Source: a virus | Reading direction: 5' to 3' (one strand) | DNA: 24,788 bases | Virus record (IMG/VR): IMGVR_UViG_3300021579_000038 | Span: 1 to 24,788 of that record | Shown here: piece by piece, positions 15,150 through 21,563 of the stretch | How the letters are laid out: the number at the start of each line of letters is the position of its first letter | Position numbering within the stretch: position 1 is the stretch's first letter | Notes under the pieces: model-generated | The model's database searches: none | Told to the model about the DNA's origin: nothing | The model's input: only the letters and a program-made list of their open reading frames with translations | Translations under genes and position numbers: made by a program

Positions 15150-15362
15150 TTAGAGATACATTGCGAGAATGGTGCCACGCGTGGCGATAACTCGTACGTC
15201 ATGGCGTGCGAATAGTTCCGCGTAGTTAGCGCCACGTGTGACACTAACGCGATCACGCAAGTGACGAGAATTGTCGTCACGAGTGACGAGAATTGTCACT
15301 CCCCAGAAAGGAGCCAAAAACCGCGTGCTTTTCAGTGCGTCGACGGTGACAATTATTGTCAC
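15150..15362 (-). CDS. Doubtful 70-residue frame across the operator array
   Basis: GTG 15362 overlaps the HTH gene stop (GTGA) and the frame ends one base before the next ATG, the layout of a coupled gene. The product starts MTIIVTVDALKSTRFLAPFW and repeats VTILVTRDDNSRH, but these peptides are simply the translation of the palindromic repeats. The stretch may be a regulatory region that happens to be open. I keep it as a low-confidence gene. Confidence 0.33.
   Translation of the reverse strand: MTIIVTVDALKSTRFLAPFWGVTILVTRDDNSRHLRDRVSVTRGANYAELFARHDVRVIATRGTILAMYL
15261..15362. promoter_or_regulatory. Array of GTGAC-N7-GTCAC operators beside the HTH gene
   Basis: 15346-15362 reads GTGACAATTATTGTCAC, a perfect dyad with eight-base arms. 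15283-15299 reads GTGACGAGAATTGTCAC, and 15261-15275 repeats GTGACGAGAATTGTC followed by GTCAC after one inserted base pair shift. A further palindrome, GCCACGCGTGGC, is at 15174-15185. Repeated dyads of the same type directly after an HTH gene suggest binding sites for that regulator, giving feedback control of the genes to the left. Confidence 0.65.
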
Positions 15363-15628
15363 TCGTGGCGATGCCTTTTGACGTTTTTTGTCATGTGCGC
15401 GTGGGTGCGTGGCTTCGGTCCTGGCGCATCTTTCGGGACGTCTAGAAAACGCTCGTCCGTCAGGATTCTATATAGAGTCCGTCGCGACACGCCTAGAATG
15501 AGCGCAGCCGCTTTCGTATCGCCACCTACCGTCAAAGCGTCTCGTATTCGCCGCTCCCACATTGCGGGGTCTAGTATGCGCAAGGCGTCTAGGGGTGTCC
15601 TTTTGCGGTTAGTGTCGCGCGTTGCCAT
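15359..15628 (-). CDS. Helix-turn-helix DNA-binding regulator (Fis-type)
   Basis: 89 residues. Residues about 28-60 (DALTVGGDTKAAALILGVSR followed by RTLYRILTDERF) form a helix-turn-helix like the Fis/NtrC C-terminal domain, with 'AAxxLGVSRRTLYRIL' as the recognition unit. The rest is basic at both ends, ending in a His/Lys/Arg-rich tail (MTKNVKRHRHE). A perfect TTGACA and a GCTAAT lie upstream at a distance that puts the transcript start within about two bases of the ATG, and there is no SD, so the mRNA may be leaderless. It is the first gene of the leftward early block and sits over a set of palindromic sites. A role as early-region repressor or activator is inferred. Confidence 0.78.
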   Translation of the reverse strand: MATRDTNRKRTPLDALRILDPAMWERRIRDALTVGGDTKAAALILGVSRRTLYRILTDERFLDVPKDAPGPKPRTHAHMTKNVKRHRHE

Positions 15629-15636
15629 ATCTGCGA

Positions 15637-15663
15637 ATTAGCGCGTGGGCGGAATTCTGTCAA
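15637..15663 (-). promoter_or_regulatory. Sigma70-like promoter of the HTH gene
   Basis: On the minus strand TTGACA (15663-15658), a 15-base spacer and GCTAAT (15642-15637) precede ATG 15628 by eight bases. Reading the -10 as CTAATT gives a 16-base spacer. The close start predicts a leaderless or nearly leaderless message. Confidence 0.5.
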
Positions 15664-15693
15664 ACGCTCACTTTGGCGCATTGTGGCGCATGT

Positions 15694-15708
15694 TGGCACA
15701 CTTATTGC
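15694..15708 (+). promoter_or_regulatory. Sigma54-type promoter candidate
   Basis: TGGCACACTTATTGC matches the -24/-12 consensus TGGCAC-N5-TTGC with exact GG to GC spacing. It points right, into a stretch of about 400 bases with no gene but strong secondary structure. Chance matches occur in GC-rich DNA, so this is a candidate only. Confidence 0.42.
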
Positions 15709-15737
15709 GCGGGGTGTGGGGGCTGTTCCCCCCAATA

Positions 15738-15755
15738 TGTGTCTTTTTTGACACA
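15738..15755. repeat. Inverted repeat TGTGTC-T6-GACACA
   Basis: Six-base arms TGTGTC and GACACA flank six Ts. The half-sites resemble the GTGAC/GTCAC operators 400 bases to the left. It could be another regulator site or, in RNA, a small hairpin near the predicted rightward start. Confidence 0.4.
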
Positions 15756-15833
15756 CTAACCCCGCGAAACGGTGTGCGACGTCACCTGCTTTTTATTTAC
15801 ATCTATTACTAGTACCTACCTAGTAGAAGGGTA

Positions 15834-15970
15834 CTATATGTAGGGGGTCTCTATACAGGCACCCCTACCTACAGAAGGGGCCTATGTACGGTATATACAT
15901 ACTACCCCCTACATATAGACGTGTAGTGGTGCTCCCATCCCCCATGCTAGGCGCACCCACTAGAGCACGT
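15834..15970. ncRNA. Structured non-coding element: three-way junction plus adjacent hairpin
   Basis: CTATATGTAGGGGGT (15834-15848) is a perfect 15-base inverted match to 15904-15918. Inside it two hairpins follow with no gap: 15858-15882 (GG..CCCCT with AGGGG-CC) and 15883-15901 (TATGTA with TACATA). A further hairpin, 15919-15970, starts on the next base (ACGTG TAGTGG TGC pairing with GCA CCACTA CACGT around small bulges). The closed, stacked layout is more than low-complexity DNA usually gives. It could be a structured RNA or a cruciform replication or recombination site. Strand is unknown. Confidence 0.42.
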
Positions 15971-16045
15971 ATATACCCGATACCCCTAACAATACCGTAG
16001 GATACTATATCCCTAGGTACTATGGATACATATACGCAGTGGTAT

Positions 16046-16119
16046 GTATAGGTGTGTATGTGTATACACATGTATACAATGTGTGACATGTAGCATACAT
16101 GCCTACACAAACCTCTTTT
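16046..16119 (+). terminator. Long AT-rich hairpin followed by T-run
   Basis: GTATAGGTGTGTATG (16046-16060) pairs with CATACATGCCTACAC (16094-16108) with one mismatch and two G-U pairs. The loop contains the palindromic TGTATACA. Rightward, CTCTTTTT ends at 16119. It would be a possible end for a rightward transcript from 15720, giving an RNA of about 400 bases. Confidence 0.35.
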
Positions 16120-16244
16120 TGACTACAGAGATTTACGTGTAGGCGCGTACCCAATTTTCTACCCAGGAAAATTTTTGAGCGACCCCTAAATCGGTCGTAC
16201 CTTCGGCTACAAAAATTCCCAGAAAAATTTTCTAGACGCCAAAC

Positions 16245-16278
16245 GGACGAAACCCCCGGAACCTTTCGGCGCCAGGGG
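16245..16278 (-). terminator. Terminator candidate after the major capsid gene
   Basis: On the minus strand CCCCTGG (16278-16272) pairs with CCGGGGG (16259-16253) with one G-T pair around a 12-base loop, then TTTCG follows. It lies about 25 bases past the capsid stop. The T-tract is short. Confidence 0.45.
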
Positions 16279-16302
16279 CTCCAGATTGACTTATACGGGG
16301 CT

Positions 16303-17286
16303 TTAGACGCCGTCGACGTAGCAGATAGCCTTCGGGTACCGAACCTTCACGCCGCCTACCCGCATGTGGCAGGGAACGACGAAGGCCATGCCCTCGACCT
16401 GGGGAGCGAACTGCTCGAAGTCCTGCGAGATGACGAGCTGCGCCACTCGGGGGTCCTTCTTGTAGACCATCATGCGGTCCGTGGAGCTTGCGCCCGCGCC
16501 GTCAAGACGGTTCCAGAAGTCGACGTTCTTGATCCAGGGGCTGAACTTCAGGAGGTACGTGAGAATCGAATCCGCCGTGTAGGTCGGCGAAAATGGGGTA
16601 TTCGTGATGTACGAGTACGCCGCCGTGGGAAGCAGGAGCGTATCCGGCATATGAATGCCCTTGGTCGTATCGAAGATTTTCTTCGCCGCGCCGTTCACGT
16701 CCGCGAGAATCTCGGCCGGGGTCTTGTTCGGCCAAGTGTCGTCGCCCGAACCTGCCGACACACCGAGCGTCCCCGCGAGGATGCCCGAAGCGTTGACGAA
16801 TCCGCCCATGTTCGTGTTCGTGTCGCCCGTGGCGGCGATATCCTCGAGGAGGTTTTCCATGACCTCGCGGACAACCGTCGCTTTTTCCGAGTCGAGGCTG
16901 AGACCAGCCATCGCAGCCGCGCGAAGGTCCTGTAGGTTGTACTGGTACGAAGCGCCGAGGCCCTTCACCTTGCCAGTGAACTCCGAACCGAAGATTTCCA
17001 CGTTCGGGAAGTCTTTCGCGTAGTTGTGGATAATCTTCGCCTCGCCGAGTTTATCGAACTGACGGTAGGTGAAGGTTTCCGCGCCGGTCGGGACGCGGGT
17101 ATCCACGGGGATGAGCTTCCGGGCTTTGAGTTCCGGGTACTCAACATTGTACATCTCGGTGTAGATGTGCTCGAGCTGCTTGGCGAAAATCGCCGACTCA
17201 TTCGAGTCAAAGCGCTGGCCAAGGGGGCCCTGCATGCGCTTCAGGCCCTCGGTGACGAAAAGTTCCAGGTCTTGTCGGTAACTCAT
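16303..17286 (-). CDS. Major capsid protein (DUF2184 type)
   Basis: 327 residues from ATG 17286, chosen over a start at 17349 because TAAGGA lies ten bases upstream and the extra 21 residues only translate the end of the cement-protein gene in another frame. Characteristic stretches are RKLIPVDTRVPTGAETFTYR, VKGLGASYQYNLQDLRAAAM and the C-terminal MRVGGVKVRYPKAICYVDGV. The order of N-arm helix, 'P.DT..P.GA.TFTY' and 'A.SY.YN..DLRAA' matches DUF2184/HK97-fold capsid proteins of myophages. It builds the icosahedral shell. It is preceded by cement protein and protease, the standard order, but followed by non-coding DNA rather than the connector. Confidence 0.9.
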   Translation of the reverse strand: MSYRQDLELFVTEGLKRMQGPLGQRFDSNESAIFAKQLEHIYTEMYNVEYPELKARKLIPVDTRVPTGAETFTYRQFDKLGEAKIIHNYAKDFPNVEIFGSEFTGKVKGLGASYQYNLQDLRAAAMAGLSLDSEKATVVREVMENLLEDIAATGDTNTNMGGFVNASGILAGTLGVSAGSGDDTWPNKTPAEILADVNGAAKKIFDTTKGIHMPDTLLLPTAAYSYITNTPFSPTYTADSILTYLLKFSPWIKNVDFWNRLDGAGASSTDRMMVYKKDPRVAQLVISQDFEQFAPQVEGMAFVVPCHMRVGGVKVRYPKAICYVDGV

Positions 17287-17299
17287 GTTCGTTATTTCC

Positions 17300-17860
17300 T
17301 TACGGTCCCGTGGGTCCAGTCGGCCCCGTGGGTCCGGTCGGGCCGGCAACCGCGGGAATATTCACTTCAACGAGGCAGAGCGACGAATCGCTCGCGGAGA
17401 AGTCCTTCACGAAGACGCAGCCAAGAAGGTTGCTAATCTCCACGCCGGAGCTCGAACTCGTGTTCGAACCCGTGATGAACCCCTGGTACGTCGTAGTCGT
17501 GGAGCTGTGCTTCACGTTGCAACCACCGAGTTCCGTCTGGCTTCCACCGTTGAAAGAGCAGTAAATCCGCCCCTTACGGAGAACCGGAACCATGTCGTAC
17601 TGCGCGTAGACGGCGCTTCCGCCACCGACCGCTTGTTCTTTTTGGAACGGCGTCCAGACAGCAACTCCACCGACCTTGCCGATCGTGGTCGTCGACTGTG
17701 CCCGGCGAACCTTGCCCGAAACGACTTCCACCACGCAGCCAGCGGGGATGGATTCGCTCGCCGGGTAGGAGACGATTTCCGCCTCGCTCCCCGTGTAGAG
17801 GTCCGCGAGCATTCCCGCTTTCGCGATGCCCGGTTTCGTTGAATAACTCGTCTGAGACAT
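17300..17860 (-). CDS. Capsid cement/decoration protein with collagen-like tail
   Basis: 186 residues from ATG 17860, with SD GGAG seven bases upstream and a TAATG overlap with the protease stop. The body (MLADLYTGSEAEIVSYPASE, IPAGCVVEVVSGKVRRA, KVGGVAVWTPFQKEQ) resembles DUF2190/gp24-type structural cement proteins that stabilise the shell after expansion. The end is unusual: [18 protein letters not shown], four to five Gly-Pro-Thr triplets like those of the fibre protein at 6316-8241. Such a tail could trimerise or display on the capsid surface. Confidence 0.78.
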   Translation of the reverse strand: MSQTSYSTKPGIAKAGMLADLYTGSEAEIVSYPASESIPAGCVVEVVSGKVRRAQSTTTIGKVGGVAVWTPFQKEQAVGGGSAVYAQYDMVPVLRKGRIYCSFNGGSQTELGGCNVKHSSTTTTYQGFITGSNTSSSSGVEISNLLGCVFVKDFSASDSSLCLVEVNIPAVAGPTGPTGPTGPTGP

Positions 17861-18927
17861 TACTTACTCCCGCCTTTCCAGGCATTCGCGTTGCGTTCGG
17901 CCATCTTCTTGCGCGCTTCGGCAATCGGGTCTTCCCCAGAGTCCTCGCGGGCTCCCGAAGCGGTCTTGTTCAGGTCGGCGAGCTTCTTCTGGCTCGCAGC
18001 AAACCCCGAAACGGCAGCCTCGAATCGGCCACGGAGGTAGTCATCCGAGCGTCCGTCAAAGCGGCACTCCGGGTCCGCCGTCTTTACGACGCTCTCCATG
18101 ACCGCACGGTCAGAAAGGCCGTCGAGCTTGGCCTCGGGTCCGAGGACCTTTCGGGCCGATTCATGAAGCGCCAGACGAGCATTGACCAGAGAGTCGAGGT
18201 GCTCGGGAGCAGCGACGGTTGAAAGATCCGCCACTTTCTTCTTGAGACCGTCATTTTCGCCCTCGAGGGAGTCCGCTCGCGACGTGACCCCTTTGAGGTC
18301 GGCCTCGAGCTTCGCGACCTGCGCGAGAAGCTTCTTGAAATCTTCGTCCATACCGGAAGTGTAGGAATCGAGTACTTCCTTAGACTCCAGGACTTCCCCC
18401 ATACCGTCGAGCCGAAGCGCCACGTCAGGACCCGCGCGCCCCCAGCCTTTGGGGCCCAGGCCAACATGGTTGTACCGGATGTTCTTTTGGACGAAGTCGT
18501 ACTTCTCCCCCTGGTAGGTCCCGGACTCGGGTTCAACGTCGCACTCGTACCCGCAGGACAGTTCGACAAGCTCCCGTGCGTCCACCTTCGCGACGGCTGC
18601 GGCATCCTGGACGACGACTGAAGCCGAGACGAACTTGGAATCCTTCCGGACCTCGTCCCCGACATGCCCGACAGAGACGGACTTCCAATTCGAGGAGTCG
18701 ACCATCCCCGGATGCCCGATGGTGACGGGAGCCCCGGGGAGTGTTGCCAGGGAGGCGGGGGAGAAGACTTCGTCCGGGTGTCGGAGTTCGCGGCGCTCGC
18801 CTCCGTCCGCGCGGCGGTAGATGAAGACCCCCGTCCGGGTCAGGTTGGCGGGAATGCGGAGGCCCCCCTGGGGGGTCCGGGCAGCGCCAGAGACTACGCC
18901 AGAGAAGTCGAAATGTTGGACGGGCAT
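17860..18927 (-). CDS. Head maturation protease/scaffold fusion (DUF2213)
   Basis: 355 residues. Residues about 1-175 match DUF2213: GVFIYRRADGGERRELRHPD, LPGAPVTIGHPGMVDSSNWK, ELVELSCGYECDVEPESG, then RYNHVGLGPKGWGRAGPDVA. His67 in TIGHP and the Ser-Cys-Gly-Tyr segment are candidate active-site residues of this prohead-protease-like family. Residues about 190-245 form a coiled coil (LLAQVAKLEADLKGVTSRAD, LEGENDGLKKKVADL), and the rest is helical and charged, typical of a fused scaffold that is removed on maturation. No SD is visible before ATG 18927. Portal and terminase, usually just upstream, are absent and replaced by non-coding DNA and the primase gene. Confidence 0.85.
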   Translation of the reverse strand: MPVQHFDFSGVVSGAARTPQGGLRIPANLTRTGVFIYRRADGGERRELRHPDEVFSPASLATLPGAPVTIGHPGMVDSSNWKSVSVGHVGDEVRKDSKFVSASVVVQDAAAVAKVDARELVELSCGYECDVEPESGTYQGEKYDFVQKNIRYNHVGLGPKGWGRAGPDVALRLDGMGEVLESKEVLDSYTSGMDEDFKKLLAQVAKLEADLKGVTSRADSLEGENDGLKKKVADLSTVAAPEHLDSLVNARLALHESARKVLGPEAKLDGLSDRAVMESVVKTADPECRFDGRSDDYLRGRFEAAVSGFAASQKKLADLNKTASGAREDSGEDPIAEARKKMAERNANAWKGGSK

Positions 18928-19269
18928 GAGGGGATTTTAGAAATTCCCGAGGTGCCCTGTCCGCCCTACTCCCGATAAAAATCGTAAGCCGGGTATTCCC
19001 TAGTACTTACCTATAGATATACCTATGTCTTATATGCCTTATATATTTTTATATAGTATTTATAGATACCTAGGTAGGGGTATACCAGAGGGTATACAGC
19101 CCCCTGTAGCCCTCCTACACCCCCCCTGTAGCCCTATATGGTCCAAATTTTCGTAAGATTTCGAGACGGACCGTATCTTCTCGGAATCATTAAACAAAAG
19201 TGCGCCTCATGTCACTTTAGGTCGTAAGACACACAAGGTAAATTGTAGGTATATGTAGGTATTACAGGT
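18928..19269. other. AT-rich non-coding region, candidate replication origin
   Basis: No gene is seen. 19010-19070 is almost pure A/T with TATAGATA and TATAT words. TCGTAAG occurs three times in the same direction (18982, 19151, 19222). CCCCCTGTAGCCCT is repeated at 19100-19113 and 19122-19135. GGGGTATAC (19077-19085) pairs with GTATA-CAG-CCCC to form a hairpin. Short repeats, an AT-rich stretch and a neighbouring primase/helicase gene together suggest an origin, or a promoter region for the capsid block. Confidence 0.45.
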
Positions 19270-19306
19270 CAAAAAGAAGGGCGGCGCCGATTCGGCTGTC
19301 CGCCCT
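19270..19306 (-). terminator. Strong rho-independent terminator of the primase gene
   Basis: AGGGCGG (19278-19284) pairs with CCGCCCT (19300-19306). Inside, GCCG-ATT-CGGC forms a second stem. On the minus strand TTCTTTTTGACC follows. It lies 17 bases past the primase-helicase stop, the expected place. Confidence 0.85.
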
Positions 19307-19322
19307 GGCTACTTGGCAAACT

Positions 19323-21524
19323 CTAACTGAGGTTTGCTTTTCGCTGGAAGTCTTCCGCGTGCGAGCGAGCCTTTTCGGTAGGGGACATTTCGGATTCTGC
19401 TAGGTGCTCGGGGACAACCCAGACCCAGAGTTTCGAATCCGACCCTTTGACAGGACGGATTTGCCGGTACTCACACCCGATGTCCGTAAGGGTCTGTTTG
19501 ACCTGTTTGCGTAGAGCCGCGGAACTTAGTTTCACGATTCCGCCCGTTTTATCGATAGCGTTCGTGTAAACGTCCTCCATTCGCACCCATTTCTTCCCCT
19601 TCACATATTCCGTAACTACGTTTTCCCATGGGTTCTGTTGCTGGAATTGGACTCGTACTAGGTTGGCAGCGTCTTCCGTGATTTCCCAGTGGGGCTCTTC
19701 TGCTTCGGGGCGGTTCGCGAGGTAGTACGCTTCCCCCCAAATAAGGTCACGGTTCGCTTTCACGAACTCGATATCGACCTTTTTGCAAGGGATAGGCCAG
19801 TACCGACGCTCGCCCGTGGGGTCTCGCAGGAATTCTGTCTCGTTGGTCGTCCCGATAAAGATGCATTGCCGCGGGAATCTCCTTTGGCAGGCTTCGTACG
19901 CGGGTCTGTAGTCGTCATATTTCCGCGCCAAGAAGTCTTTCGCCGTCGTACTGTCGACGCGGAGGAGCTTGTCCAGCTCGGCGATTTCAATCGCCCAATA
20001 CCCTCGGAGAGCGTCGGAGGCATCCTTAGAGGAGAGTTCCGGCATTTGGCTTCGGGTGAACTCTTCCCCGAAGAGTGTCTCGATGAACGTGGACTTTCGG
20101 ATTCCTTGCTTCCCGTGGAGCACCAACATTGTGTCCACTTTTTCGGATTCGTAATTTTTGCCTGGACGGAGAACCCTGCGCACGGCGGCGATGAGGGTTT
20201 TCCGTAAGAACCTATTGAAGGTAGGGTCTTCCACACCGAAAACCACGGCAGCTAGCTCGTCGAGAATCCCCGGAGCACGTGGGCAGCCTCGGAGGTATTC
20301 CACGATGGGATGAAACTTGTGGTTCTTGCAGATGAGTGGGAGCAGGTCCTGGCAATCTTGTTTGGATACCTGATACCCGTAGTGTGCGAACCAAGAACGT
20401 AGGTTCATCGCGTCGTCTTTGGTGATTCCGGTCCCGGGGCGTTCGCAATCCATCGGGAAGGGGGGATTCACGGCGGCGTGTTTATCCCGGAACTCGTCGT
20501 ATTGCATCACCCCTTCCCATTCTTCGTGGGTGGATAGGACAATCCGAAGGTCGTTGAACTCCAATTCCCGCATGGAGTTGCTCGCTGAAAGCATGTTCGG
20601 GTTCGGGTAAAGGTACTCGCGCTTTGCCGTCGGGGTCTGCCTCGAGGTCTTCGGGGGGTCGGCAGCAATTTTTTGCGTCGGAGTCTTCGGTGCGAAGTTC
20701 TGAAACCACTCCGGTACTTCCACCTTTGGCTTCGCGGTCGCTTTAGCCCCGGCTTCGTTTAGCTTGTGGATGAGTTCTCGCTCGCTCCATTCGGGGGAGC
20801 ACCTCGGATTGAAGTGTTCTTGTAGGAGGGCGAGGGAGACTTCCGCGGGAAGGCGAAACGCGAGAACGAGTTTTCGAGCGGCCGTCCAAAGAGCCTTGTG
20901 CCCGTTCTCTCCTTCTATAGAGGGCTTCGCGTTTTTCAAGTACGCGATGGCAGCATCGAGCGCAGCGGCGCCTTCGTCGGAATCCAGGTCTACCCTGTCT
21001 TCGAGTTCTACAGGCTTCTCGGACTTGGAGTTCCGAAGTCCGGGCCAATTGAGAAGCCATTCGGGCGCGTCGGCGATAGGGAGGTCCTCGACGACTTCGT
21101 AAACGCCCCCGTTGGCGTGCGGGCTTCCAGCCTCGACCACCATTCCGCCGTCCCCTCGGATATCCACCCCTGGTGCGAGTTCCTTCGCAGAGTTGCGAAC
21201 CTTGAACCCAGGCCATTTGAAGTAGAAGTGAAACCCACCTGTGGGAGTTGCGACCACAAGAGTGTCGGGCATAGGCCCGAGTTTCAAGATGTCTTCGAAT
21301 CCGTCGACTCCCTTTTCAGGGCGTACGTCGACGTCGACGACGAAAATACCTGAGCGCTCCCCCGTGCAGACTCCGTGGCCGTGCTCCCCCCGCACGGACT
21401 CTGTAATTTGCCCCCATCGAATTTTCGCGTGCTTCCCACCCTTGTCACACGAGGGGTTAGAGCACTGACACTTACCGTTGATTACATTGTAGAGAGGAAA
21501 AGTAACGAAATTCGTCTCGCCCAT
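19323..21524 (-). CDS. Bifunctional primase-polymerase / VapE-type superfamily 3-like helicase
   Basis: 733 residues. The N-terminus has a small Cys set (CQCSNPSCDKGGKH, 19-32). Residues about 35-170 are a prim-pol domain: FVVDVDVRP with Asp64/Asp66 as metal ligands, TPTGGFHFYF (94-101), and GVDIRGDGGMVVEAGSPH (119-136). A middle helical part (PriCT-like) leads to the ATPase domain: Walker A GKQGIRKST (471-479), a Walker B-like strand YWAIEIAELD (509-518), IGTTNE (557-562) and TGERRYWPIP (570-579), typical of virulence-associated E/D5-like phage helicases. It makes primers and unwinds DNA at replication start. No SD precedes ATG 21524. It is divergent from the nuclease operon across a 38-base gap and ends at a strong terminator. 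Confidence 0.93.
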   Translation of the reverse strand: MGETNFVTFPLYNVINGKCQCSNPSCDKGGKHAKIRWGQITESVRGEHGHGVCTGERSGIFVVDVDVRPEKGVDGFEDILKLGPMPDTLVVATPTGGFHFYFKWPGFKVRNSAKELAPGVDIRGDGGMVVEAGSPHANGGVYEVVEDLPIADAPEWLLNWPGLRNSKSEKPVELEDRVDLDSDEGAAALDAAIAYLKNAKPSIEGENGHKALWTAARKLVLAFRLPAEVSLALLQEHFNPRCSPEWSERELIHKLNEAGAKATAKPKVEVPEWFQNFAPKTPTQKIAADPPKTSRQTPTAKREYLYPNPNMLSASNSMRELEFNDLRIVLSTHEEWEGVMQYDEFRDKHAAVNPPFPMDCERPGTGITKDDAMNLRSWFAHYGYQVSKQDCQDLLPLICKNHKFHPIVEYLRGCPRAPGILDELAAVVFGVEDPTFNRFLRKTLIAAVRRVLRPGKNYESEKVDTMLVLHGKQGIRKSTFIETLFGEEFTRSQMPELSSKDASDALRGYWAIEIAELDKLLRVDSTTAKDFLARKYDDYRPAYEACQRRFPRQCIFIGTTNETEFLRDPTGERRYWPIPCKKVDIEFVKANRDLIWGEAYYLANRPEAEEPHWEITEDAANLVRVQFQQQNPWENVVTEYVKGKKWVRMEDVYTNAIDKTGGIVKLSSAALRKQVKQTLTDIGCEYRQIRPVKGSDSKLWVWVVPEHLAESEMSPTEKARSHAEDFQRKANLS

Positions 21525-21563
21525 AGTTGCAGTGTAGCTGTAAAAGTTGCATTGTCACTGTAA
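21525..21563. promoter_or_regulatory. 20-bp tandem repeat between divergent replication genes
   Basis: GTTGCAGTGTAGCTGTAA (21526-21543) and GTTGCATTGTCACTGTAA (21546-21563) match at 15 of 18 positions, spaced exactly 20 bases, two helical turns. They fill the whole gap between the two start codons. Neither gene has an SD, so both messages may be leaderless and both promoters must lie inside the opposite coding region. A repressor bound here would control both. Confidence 0.55.

Larger units (their letters stand above)
15664..16302. other. Long AT-rich non-coding region between HTH and capsid genes
   Basis: About 640 bases hold no gene I can support. Frames here give Tyr/Ile/Val/Cys/His repeat peptides from TATA/GTAT/CCTA-rich DNA. 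The base composition (many GTATAC, CCTAGGTA and TAGGGG words) differs sharply from the GC-rich flanks and resembles 18961-19260 on the other side of the capsid block. Near the right end AAAATTTT-type palindromes (16168-16232) precede the capsid terminator. Confidence 0.7.

Noticed and set aside
15834-15918. Hammerhead ribozyme in the three-way junction
   Set aside because: The CUGAUGA and GAAA core sequences are absent at the junction on both strands.
15865-16110. 81-residue leftward frame rich in Tyr, Ile, Val, Cys and His
   Set aside because: It only translates TATA/GTAT-rich low-complexity DNA, has no SD, and crosses the structured element.
17287-17349. 21-residue N-terminal extension of the major capsid protein
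   Set aside because: It overlaps the GPT-coding end of the cement gene in another frame. The ATG at 17286 has a good SD and typical family start.
21527-21562. 12-residue extension of the nuclease from TTG 21527
   Set aside because: It would be read from the regulatory repeat itself and has no SD. The family-like sequence starts after ATG 21563.
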